NCBI GenBank assembly: GCA_020091685.1
Contig: CM034606.1
Span: forward strand, 18,678,695-18,742,694
From: Lutjanus erythropterus
Taxonomy: Eukaryota > Chordata > Actinopteri > Lutjaniformes > Lutjanidae
Length of the DNA stretch: 64,000 nucleotides
Reading direction: 5' to 3'
Of the stretch, positions 28,701 to 40,700 are shown in pieces. Below the pieces are notes generated by a model. The model did no database searches. It had not been told where the DNA came from and worked only from the letters and a program-made list of their open reading frames with translations. The position numbers and the translations under genes are program-made. Position 1 is the stretch's first letter. Each line of letters starts with the position of its first letter.

Positions 28701-31700
28701 CCCCTGTTAGTTTAAAATGAAGCATGAAACCTGTGCATTACCTTTTAAATCCCAGAGCACTTAGATATCTCTGCTCACCATTTAGCAGCATAGCCGTCCA
28801 TGTAGTCAGGGAACTGATATGCCAGATGATAGCTCAGCTGCAACCACAATTAGCAATGGTAAGCACAGATGATGTGTTAAGAGATCGTAATCGTGGGAGA
28901 GTATCGTATTTTATGGTGCCCTTGTGGATGTTAATCACATTAGTGTATCAGGTTATATATAACTTATCAAATGCTTAATTGGGTTTGCAAAAAAGAGTCC
29001 AGAGTGCTGAATCTGCAATGAAATATGCATGGGACGCAATTGAATGTCAGTAGCTGAACTCTGTGGCTCAGAGGTGAGTTCAAAGATGCTCGATAAAAGG
29101 TATCAGACTTGTTCTAGGTTAATGCAGAAAGTTCTTTCCTCAAGATGTTTTCTGATAAATCTCAGCCATAATATTTTATTCATTTTCCTCTTTAATATCT
29201 CACTGTTTAAAAAAAGAAACATCTCTCAAATCGAGACCACTGTGATGGAAATGTGTGGATTGCAGCGTGAGGGTTCTTCAGACTGGGGTGTGCTGTCCTA
29301 GATTTCTTGTGGTTTCCACACCGCAGCAGAGTGAGACGCATCTCAGGCCCTGGGCTCTCTCATGTTCAGGAGATAATGTCACCTGTATGTGTTTGTAGCT
29401 GTGCATCTATTTTAATAATGCTGCCACCCAAGACACACACACGCCTCAGAGGAGTATCAAAAAGACGAACACGCGTTGCTTTAGTGTTGAAGGACCTGTC
29501 CTTATTTCCAATGTCTTCCTGTACTCCCCAGATAAATGGCATTGCTCTGGATAACAAATCTGTGACAGAGTGTGAGGCTCTGTTGAGGAGCTGCAGGGAC
29601 TCTCTCAGCCTCTCTCTCATGAAGGTGGGCCACACTCATCTCACTCTCTGAGGTCCTTTTCTATTTCACCTGTGCCGAAAAATCTTCACGAGCTTTCTTT
29701 CTACTTTTGCGCGCCCTACATAGCAGTTTCACAACTTCAACTCAGTTATCTGAAGCAGTGGTTCCCAACCTGTTTTCTTAGGTGACCCCTTTTCTATCAT
29801 CTGACAACCCCTGATTAATATATTTCATGTATATTTCATATTATATTCAATGCATAACAATAACAGTACACAGCAACTGATGAACTTTACAATAATCCAA
29901 ATAGTGAACACAACTGCATGAAGTTTGTTTAAAACAAGCAATCTGGATTTATTTTGAGCTAATTTGTTTTCTGTAAATAATGCATCAGAGATGTGTTTTC
30001 ATTTCTGATTTCATCATCAATATATTTATTAAGTTTTTATATAAATCTTTCTTTTTTTTATTTTAGCAATCATACATACTTAATAGGCTTCTTTTTTTGG
30101 CAAAGTTAGTGGTTTCTTTTCCCTGATGTTTGGCGAGTGTTCTGTTAGCTCTTTGGTTGTTTTAAGTGTCTACATTTCTAGTGCAGGATGAGGCTGTTAA
30201 GCAGAAAATGAAGGCTCTGTGATTATAGCTTGTGTTAAGGTCTTCACCGTGCCCTTATCCTTTATTTTCATAACCTAAATAATAATCTAAACACACACAG
30301 AAAGCTTGCTTCCTGCCTATAGAAAACAACAAGACAAAAAGACACCTCTCACAGCCAAAACTGCATTCTGTGTGACTGGGGCCTGTACGCTATATCTAAG
30401 TTTTCTTACACCCTGTAAAGTCAAGAAGGCCCTATGACACCCTTGAATGGTTGTAAACATAATGGGGGTCAGGACCCTGAGGTTGGGAACCATTGATCTG
30501 AAGCATTACAAGTAATTTGCCTTTGTATTGTTTAAAAAACTCGATGATTTGAATGTCTCTTCTCCCCACAGTTCTTCCCTCACAGCACATCAGGCCAGAA
30601 CATCTTTGAAAGTCTGCGTGAGTCATCGGAGAAGTCCAACGGGCGCATTCACCTGTCGGAGATTCACTCGCGAAACAGCCGCAACCTCAAACATAACAGC
30701 TCCACACAGACCGACATCTTCTGCCCGGATGTAGGAAGCACCAGCACAAGTAGCATCTCTGGGGAGAGGAGGAAGGTCAGAGGGGAATCTGATGAGGTGT
30801 ACGGTGACATCACCAAGCCATTCTCCACAGGTTCCCTCCACGCCACCAGCCTCCGGCCAGCCTCTGACTTGGGCACTGGCCGCTACGGGCCCAGTGCTTT
30901 CCAAGAGTGCTGTCCCTACACAAAGGCGCCTTCCTCCTTGCCCTTTGACCCTGTCTCTCCCTCAGACTGCATCACGATGGAGACGACTCTGGAGAAGAAG
31001 CACAGTGGCGGCACGTGGCCCAAGATGATGGTGGGAGGTATGTCGGTCGCCCCGGACAACACCAGTCCGGCCACAGCAGCTGCCCAGCTTTCCATCTACA
31101 AATCACCCAAGCAGAGAAAGTCCATCTTTGACCCCGACACTTTCAAACGCCCTGAAACACCTTCCTCTAAGATGGAGTACATGGCAGCCAATCAGATTGC
31201 AGCAGTAGCCGCCGCTGCAGTTTCCCACTCCCCACAGCCTTCAAAGACTGAGTCCCTTTCCTCTTCATCTACCCCTACCCCAACCCCTCCGACCCCACCC
31301 ACTCGCAGTGACTCCTTTAAGTTCAAACACAAGCATCAAAGCAGCTCTGCCTCCGACTGCACCATCACCTCAGATGGCAAGGGAGAAGCCGCCATCTCCA
31401 TGGCAGCAGGCGAGAGCAGAGAGAGGAGCGAGCGTGAGAGGGACAGGAACGGAAACCACTATTTCCTGGATGGAAAGGTCCTAACCTCGAGGAAGTCGTG
31501 TGATGAGGACATCGGCCGAACCAGAGGGGAGGAGCCAGAGGTGAAGAGGCCGCGTCCTAAATCTGCCCCCGCTCTTCGACGTAGAATGACCCCCCAGACC
31601 ATCACTCTCCCCACCTTCCAGGTGAGTCCAGTTAAGGCCCTTAAAGATGAATCTAAGAGTTTTTATGTAGTGCATTTCCTCCTTTGGTAAAATTTTATTT

Positions 31701-34700
31701 AAAGGGGTGTGCATAACCCTATCATTATACTGTCATAACCGTGAATGTTTATGAATGAATGAATATGAATGAATGAATTCTGTCGATCGACATTAACCAA
31801 ATCAAAGATGTCTTTGTTTACTCCAACATGATGTTCTCAAACTTAAATAAACTGTTTAGCTTTATGTTTTAACCTTACATTAAACGGTCACGTTTTCTTT
31901 TGACATTGGACATTTTAAGAGGAAATTGGCCATTGTGTGAGTGTCATAATGTTGTCATTAAGTTTTATTACACTGTCAAAGGCTTTTGTAACCGTGTCAT
32001 GAATAATTTCTTAGATTACAAGTAAAGTGGCCTTGTCATAAAGATGTCATTATCTGTTATAAGGCAGGTTTAAAGACCAAATAAGACCATTATAAATGTC
32101 TCATGAGTTCAATAAAAAAAAGGAAAATATTCAAGTAATGTCGTACAATTTTGGACTTGTTATAAACATGTAATTAAGTTTGAATATACTGTCAAATGTT
32201 TTTATAACAGTGTCATGAATAATTTCCTAGACTTCAAGACATTATTTGCTTGATTAATATCAAGTTGTCATAAGAAAAGACATCACAAATAATGTCATGC
32301 TTTGTATTATAAATGATGTAATCACCCGAATGACACTTATGACAACAGCAACAACAGTCATAAACATTCATAAAGACACCTTTATGTTCATGACAGATGT
32401 CATGACATGGTTATGACAGTCTGATGCACAACCTTTGAAATAAGGCATTACAGAACATTCTTATGCTCCCTGCACCAGTTCAAGTCAGTTTGATCAGAAG
32501 CTTCTGTAATAAAGAGATGAGAACATGATGCATTTGAGTTTGAATTCAAAGTGGGACCCACATTTCAAATCATCCCAGTGGGCCAAAGCATCCATTTTGT
32601 AATAGAATTTACAGCCCCGTCAGAGTTATGCCTCTGGGACCTGCCTCTTAGCCAGCGTGTCGGAGTGATTGATGCCTCTGCACCGGTACAGCCACCCAGC
32701 CCAGGAGCTGAGTCAGTGCCTGGGGCTCAGACAACCATGCCTGGCTACCTCTTCAGGCCCCCGAAGCACACAGGAGAACAGGGGGGGGGGGGCAAATGTT
32801 CATTTTACAGTTGTGGGATGTTCATTCTGTCATTTTTCTCATATGGCACTTGTCTCCAGCAAAGGGTAGAGGATTTTCTCCCAAGACATAATGATGTTTT
32901 GTTTCCCTGTGGGGGAGAATGGTAACCGTTTTGTTTCTGTCATTTATCACAGAGCTACTCTAACGACGAGCACTCGCCAGAACCCAGGGACATGCTGCGT
33001 TCTTCCCCGAGCCGCTCCCACAGGCACAGTGTCGGTTTCGTCCCCACAGTCTACAATGGCACCCTACCTCCTAGTGAGTTAATCCATTGTTTATATACAC
33101 ACTCCATAATCATAGACTCCCACCCACCCTCTCTCTAACATGGCGGCGTGTCTCTGCTCTGTCAGACTCAGCCCACAGGGGTCTGGCTCCTTGTCCTGCA
33201 GTGACGGCCGTGATGAGAAATCCAGTGTACACCGTGCGCAGTCACCGCGTTCATACCAGCAACTGTCCATCCGTCGCCTCTCAGATATGTCACCAGCACA
33301 CCCACACCAGGTTTTCAGCAACTTCAGCAATCATATTTGCAACTTTTCTGTTTTTTTTTCTGTTTTATTCTATGTTTCTATCTTGTTTATAGATAATTTT
33401 TAAAAAGCCACTACGCTGGTTTCTCCTTTAAATCAGATGAAACAAGCCTGTGTTTACATTTTCCCAGTGAAAGTTACAGTAGGTTGTATGGTAGCCAGTT
33501 AAAAAGAAGCAGGAGATTTTTATTTAGATAATTTTATTTTTAATGCTATGTTTTGTGGTTATTATGGTGGAAACACTACAACTTTTGTCCACAGGGGCCT
33601 CCAAAATCAACAAAATATAAAAGTTTCTTGTAGTTGCTTTAACAAAATGAAATTAAAACAAATACAAAACTTCACTTAGTTGAACTTGAAGTATTAATTG
33701 TAACACTAAGAACAGAACAAACAGAAATGTTAATTTTGGGCACGTTACCTCCTTTTTACATTCAAGAAACCCTTGACATAAACCACCGGTCATGGAAATG
33801 TTAATAGTCATGTCACAGGGTCGTTATAATGACTAATATATTTTTAGTATCTTATTAGTCTGTTTCCCAAAGGCAAGATCACATAATTAAATTTTGGGTT
33901 TGAATGAAAATAATTTCCTGCTGTTGCTTTGCCTCAATATTGAGCACTTGTGATTTAGCTCAGCCCATCAATGTAATTAACTCTAAACTGTTAAATATCT
34001 TGCATGTTCTAATAATTGTGTGTAAAAGCATTATATATGTAATTATATGTTTCCTGAGGCTTTTTTTTTTTTTTTGGTCTTTGCAGCCCACAACACCAGG
34101 GTCGTCTGAGCCTGGACCTGAGCCAGCAGAAACGCACAGGCGACTACTCTGAATCCTCCTCGTCACGCAGCAGCAGAGCTTCACACGGTACAAACTCACT
34201 GCCCTCCAGCGCACGGCTCGGTCAGTCTGACATGCATGCACGCTCTCACTCGCACATAAAGGTCACCGACTCCATGCCCCTGTTCTCTTTTTTGGATATT
34301 ATGTCACAGCATTCATTCCTGTATCATCTCATCCTTCTGCCAGGTTCTTCCAATAATGTCCAGTACCGCACAGAAAGGATCAAAATCCCTTCCACTCCCC
34401 GCTACCCCCGCTCCATGCTGGGGTCAGACAGAGGTACTGCTCTCACTCACCACACGAGTATTAAAACACTCAAAAACCCCTTGGATCAAACTGCAAAGCA
34501 GCAGCTGTAGGTGTAGCTGCATGTTGCAAGAGACATAAGATTAAAGTTTTACAGCAGAAGCAAAACAGGAACCACCGTAAAGTTCATTCTCAGGTGTGAA
34601 CACCTGAAATAAGCAGTTTTGATCATAAAATGTTCAAACAGTTCAGTGTCCTTAGTTTTTGGGTACCACCAAATTATGATAGGGGGGTTAGAACCTTAGC

Positions 34701-37700
34701 TTTTCACATTGTTTGCAACCTTCTTTAAACCTATAATATATAACTAGAAGAAGTAATATGATTTTGATCTTGAAATCTTCACTTCACGTATTTATCATGA
34801 ATAAATAATTGGCAGATGAATTCATAATGAGAGTAATTGAAGCCCTGTTCACGTCATCAAGCTACGTCTCATCTTGTTTTATTATGAGAGAGACCCTAGT
34901 GGCAGAACTTGTATATTGTGCGTTTAATTAAACTAAGGCATATATAGAAACCCATATCGACAAACTGCTGACAAGCAGCTCAGGTGGTAATATCCTTGTC
35001 AAAAATGAAGTGTCAGGATATTTATGGATGTGGGACAAGTGAGACGAGGTGTTTATAGTCCTTTATAAAAACTCTGTGTATCTCACTCACTCTGGTGTGA
35101 ATTCAACTGTAATCAGATTTCAGTTTGTATTTCAGAAGTGTATCTTCTTCATGTGAGATGTAACTGCACACACCCTTATCTATGTGTTATTCTCCACCTG
35201 AATCCAGGCTCCCTCTCCCACTCTGAGTGTAGCAGTCCCAGTCTCATCACGCCTCCACAGTCGCCACTCAATCTGGAGACCTCCTCGTTTGCCAGCAGCC
35301 AATCACAAGGCTCCATCTCCACTTTACCTCGGATCTCAGTCAGCCCTGTGCCAATAGGGGAGCGCAGGAAAGACAGGTAATGAGTGCTCATAGATAAGCT
35401 TTTGAAAAATCAATATACTAGAATATGAACTGTCCGTGCTGCAAATGAGCTTAACTGACATATGTTCAACCAGTTTCCTTATCTGGTATTTCATTGGCGA
35501 ATTGGCATCGGTAGTCGCCTATCACAGCTGGCCAATTCAGATTATTAATCAGATAATTATTATTATTATGTCTAATTGATCTGACTGATGGGATGTTGAG
35601 AAAATGGCTCTACAAATGGTGTAGATGTCGGGTGAATGATGCAGAGTATGTATGATTATAAGGATCACTTCAGAAGCGGGTGCAATATGGCCTACGTCTG
35701 CCCTCAGGGATCTTCCTGGGCTATTTCAAAAGGCGTTGCCAGGCAACAGGTCTATCAAGGTCAGAGCTGTGCAATCCCTCATTGAAATTCAGATTGAAAT
35801 CCTATTAAAACTCTTCGTAATAATTTTGTGGAAGCCTCTTGGTGTTTCTAAAAAAAAAAAAACAAAAAGAGGCAGTGATCTGCTGCTGTTGGAATTTTGT
35901 TTTATTCTTTTCTCACCGTTTTTGTCCCATTTTGTATCGCCAACACCTCTCAGTCTTTTACGCTGTTGCTGTCTCTGTATGATATCTCTGTATATCCTCC
36001 ATTCTCCTTTCTATCTTCCTCCCGCCTCTTTGAAACCTTCCGCTTCCAGATCTCTTTACCGTAACCGATCTTTTCTAAGGATTCCTCTGGCTGCGAGGCC
36101 GAGGTTCTCCTCTCTCAGGAGCCTCAGGTTCGTTCTCGCTCACAGTGCTAAAATCAAGGGAATGCCCCCCCACACACCACCACCACCACCCTTTCCCCTG
36201 AGTTCACGTCAATCACATGCTTCAGTGCAATTGGGTAGATAAGACAGAGCCTGTTCAGACCTGGGATTAACATGCGTCCTGGAAGATCTGATCACAAGTG
36301 GACAGCTCTGAGTATCCGAGTTCACACCTGGCATTACAATGTGTTTTCACATGTGTCTTGAATGACCACTTGTGATTGGATCTCACTTTATCAACACTCT
36401 ATATGCAATATATCTGTTCCTTTTTTCTTAGGTCAGGGCCGCTCTAAACTCCTCTATCAGCTGATAGTGACCCTCATGTGTTACCTGCGCTGTCAACAGA
36501 CCGACATGAGCGCTCCGTGGTGTGCTGGGATTTTATTACTGAAATTTGAGTTCGATGCACTCTTACGTTTTCTGACTGTGTGGGAATCTTGTGTTTTCAA
36601 ATCACAGATGATGAAAATTAATGCCAAACTCAGAGGAAGAGTAAAAGTGTGTGTCCCAGCACAATATGGACTTTCTCTCCTGTCAGTTCTTCTCAGCAAC
36701 ACATTTTTCTTTACAAGGAAAAAAACAAATTACTGTATTGCATTTAATGCCAAAGTTATAAGAAGGCACAACTGATTAAGAATTTGCCAGAGCCGTTTTA
36801 ATTCCAAGTAAACATGCTTGAAAAATGCATTAATAGCCATTAACACGCTGCGGCAAACAGACGCAATCTTTTTTCCACAGAGAAGAAATAAATAAATTTA
36901 TGCATAACACTTCCCGAATTTACAATTGGGCCCAAATAACTAAGAATTTGTCTTAGACAGCATTTCTCCTCACTCAGTAACTCCCAAAATTCCACGATGT
37001 TTTTAAAGGAGTCTGTTGATTGTGTGTTCACAAACATCTGCAGATGAGAGCCCATGTGGAATTTGTATTACAGTGAAACAAGTGATGTACTTGCAGGACA
37101 TCACAGCTAAAAGAATGTGGTCAAATGCAGCCCAGACCATCTCCAAATGTGGTGTGAGAGATCAGATCTGAAATGCGTCCCGATTGCATTCACACCTGTA
37201 TTTAGAGCTGTCCACCTGTGATCAGATCACCCAGGATGCATGTTAATGCCAGGTCTGAACGGGGCCACAGAGGAGCAGAATAGTCTTGTGCAGTTTACAT
37301 ACACTATATGGAATGCAAAAAGGAGAATTTGTGATGTTTTTCACCCTCCACAAGAGCGCGGTTTGATTTTCAGATTGCTAGTTATTTGCATGCCACAGTG
37401 GTGCCCTAGGAAACAAAGAAAAAAAGACAGAACTGATTAGCTACACTCACTGAACTTCAAATATTCAGTGTTATGTTTACATGTCTGCACTTGTCTCCCT
37501 CCATGTCGGAAAACCCACTTGAATCTCAGATATTGCATGCAGCGCCCATGCCCTATGATGACGACATGGTCAGTGTGCATGTGCGTATTTTGGCCTTAAG
37601 CCAAGTCACCCTTTAGTGTGCAGTATGTATGTTATGCAATGGTATTATTATTCAGCCTTGAGCTTCTGGGTCATGGTCTTGTTTGTACACCACTCTGTTT

Positions 37701-40700
37701 ACCCTCCGTCTCTGGCTGCTAATCCATTCCTCTTATCTGCCTTCATAGAATTATTGTATGCCATGTCCAAAGCCAACTTGTTATGAAGACACACAAAGTT
37801 CATGCAAATCTCCTCCATGTGAAGGGATTTCACTTGCCTGTGCTTTTATAATGTTGCACACAGTGACTCTGTACTCCAAACCTGTCCAGTTTCTTCTATT
37901 AAGCCAGACATAAAGTGGCACTCTGGAGAGATGATCGATTTACAGGCCTGGGGGGGGGGGGGGTGTGGATGTAAGCTCAGGCTCAAACTTTAAACGCAAC
38001 TTTGTTTAGTATTTGGACCAAATCTGATTTTGAGCGAAAGCCTGGGAAGAAAGTAACTCTCCAGAGCTGTAAATGCGTCAGTCAGTCCATCACCTCACCC
38101 TCTCAACTTGCTCCTGCGTGGTATCATGTAAATGCTTTTCTGGTGTGCTGTTCATTTATACACATTCCTCCCTCCCACCAGGCCATACTTGGAGGAACCC
38201 CGCAATGTCATCGTGCATAAAGGAGCAGAGCCACTGGGCATCTCCATCGTCAGCGGGGAGAACGGAGGGATCTTTGTCTCTAAAGTTACTGGAGGTAGCA
38301 TCGCCCACCAGGCCGGGCTGGAGTATGGAGACCAATTACTGGAGGTATGAACAGCCTACTGTATGTTGAAAAGGTTACAGCTTCAAGCAGAATAAATAAA
38401 AATGCATTGCCTTATGCCTGTCAGGAAGCAAAGCAATATAGAAGAAGTCTAATACTGATGCAACTAATATATGGTTGCTTCAAAGTCATTTTGCTGCCTG
38501 TCATACATTTATTCTGTGTGGAAAACTGTATTCATTAGTGTTGTCACGGTTCCAGTATTTTAATGCATACTGAAAGGGTCTTTTCATTACATACAGAATG
38601 GCTGCGCAAGCTGAAATTCTGTTGCAGTGTCACATCAAGAGAGTATATACTGTTGTTATGGGTGGCACACAGTTTGAATTGTTAAAAGAAAAACTGAGAG
38701 GGAATGTTTCTGACATTAGTGAATTAATCCAACAAAGACTTTGCAGAGATTTCTTTGCTGGTTACCTTGTTTAGATGTGCTTCACTGTCACATAAGGTTG
38801 TGGAACCTTACGCAGTGCTGATGCCTGTCACCCACCCTTAAAGCTACTACAAGGAACTTTGATATTTTGTTGAATTTAGAGGCCCCTGTTGGCAAAAGTG
38901 GTGGTGTTTCTGCCACTAAACTCACAAAATTATCTAAGTGAAAGTCTCCTCCTGCTTTTCTTTAAATGGCTAATTTGCTACTAGGATAATGTTAAACACA
39001 GGCTTGTTTCATCTGATTTCACAAAGGATCCGACCCGGTCATAGGCTTTTAGAACACCTACGTAGAAATTGCAGATTTTCTCGTGGATGGTCTTGTTTGC
39101 TCATGTGAGACTGTTTCATAACCAGTTAAAAACTTTTTGTAGTAGGTTTGAATAACCTACCCATGATCTGTCTGGCATGCTCTAGAAACATTTGCACTTT
39201 TCACATTGTTATAGACACCTTTTTCACCTGGTATTAAAATGCAATCTGTATCTGGATACAGGCTACTCTGTGACTAGATAAATAACATGCCTGGTTAACA
39301 GCAGATCAGCTGCACGGAGCAATGCACAGCACTGCACACAGTTATTTCTTACTGTGCGTCATTCATTTCATTTTTCACACAGTTCTCTCCAATAACACAT
39401 CATCTGGTGCTTTCATGGCAAAGAATCGATGTAATCAGTAATTAGAGGTGTGTTTCTTTCAGCCTTCTCACTCATTCACTCTCTAAATTTGAACAGCATC
39501 CTGTATTTTCTATTAGCTACAAACAAATATCTGTATCAGTGTTATGTTGTTTACAGATGCCAGACTACCACCTGATATGGTCATGCAGCTCCGATCACAG
39601 TCTGAACACCGGGCATTTACACTTTGCATTAACATGTGCTTTTCTTTAACTGGATAACATTTTTGGAGAACAAAGGACTGCACATCCACTACAAATCAAT
39701 CAAATATATCTTTTTTTAAGCAAGACAATCATGGAAATAGTTACAGGTAGTAGTAGTACTGTAGTTACAGGTCAAAGGGATCAAATGACATACCCTGGAT
39801 CTGTATCTCTGTTCAGTCTAATGAAGATGTGTTGATAACGACAGAGGTGCATCATGTATCTGTAGATGAAATGAAAAAAAATCATAAATATGAATTAGTG
39901 ACTTTACATAACCACATCTAAGCATGCTTTACTTTATTATGTCGGAACTGTAAACAGCACTACAGATGCTGCGAGGCAAATAACGGCTCTGTGATCTCTT
40001 AGACTATAAAGAAAAGTATGCACTCATTTTTTAAGACTTGTAAAATGGGTGTAAAATTAATCCTTTGTCAACTCTCACGAGTGCCTTCTCCACCAATTAC
40101 CACTAATGACCTAAAACCCTTAATGGACTGGGCACGCACTGTGTTCATCTTTATCTTCTTTTCTTCCTTTATTAGTATAATGGCATCAACTTGCGGAACG
40201 CCACGGAGCAGCAAGCTCGCCTCATCATCGGCCAGCAGTGTGACACCATCACCATCATGGCCCAGTACAACCCACACATGTACCAGCTGGGCAACCACTC
40301 TCGCTCCAGGTAACGTGGTGTTTTTGTCGTAGAATAAAGATGCTTCATTGCGGGTTTAGTTTTTCAGGTGTGCTGCTTGGCTGATTCTTGAATCAGTTCC
40401 AGTAAGTGTTTCAGTTTGAGAATGACATGGGTATTTATATTCTTTATGGCCAGGTGTTCTCTAAATGCATTTGTATTTTTTTTTCAATCATTGAGGCCAG
40501 ACGATGCTCTGTACATTTTCATTGCTTTACACTTTTTTAGCTGAATGAACATACAGGAATCTCTGAAACAGCAGCTGTTCATCCAGGTGCCAAGTATACA
40601 GATGTAATTAACTTTGTTCATCTTTAGATATTCACAATATGTATGACTGAGTCCAGCAAATGTTAGAATTAAGAGTTAGATACCAGCATTTGAGAATTAA

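Larger units (their letters stand above)
31622..32952 (+). other. dlg5 intron 16
   Basis: 1.3 kb. Holds a foldback MITE (31701-32438) and a G12 tract (32781-32792). An ORF at 32551-32925 lacks exon-like boundaries and is not called. Confidence 0.85.
35377..38181 (+). other. dlg5 intron 21
   Basis: 2.8 kb. Contains a 1-kb inverted-repeat element (36248-37266) and a G14 tract. A CT-rich stretch at 35890-36200 is open in one frame but not exon-like. Confidence 0.85.

Noticed and set aside
30797..31690. Separate 297-codon gene starting within exon 16
   Set aside because: It is the dlg5 frame itself, read from an internal non-ATG codon and run past the donor.
32551..32925. Open frame of 124 codons in intron 16 as a possible extra linker exon
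   Set aside because: No convincing acceptor/donor pair with matching phase and no similarity to the DLG5 linker.
35652..36242. Open frame of 196 codons in dlg5 intron 21
   Set aside because: Low-complexity CT-rich sequence and half of a DNA element; no domain, no start context and no flanking splice pattern.
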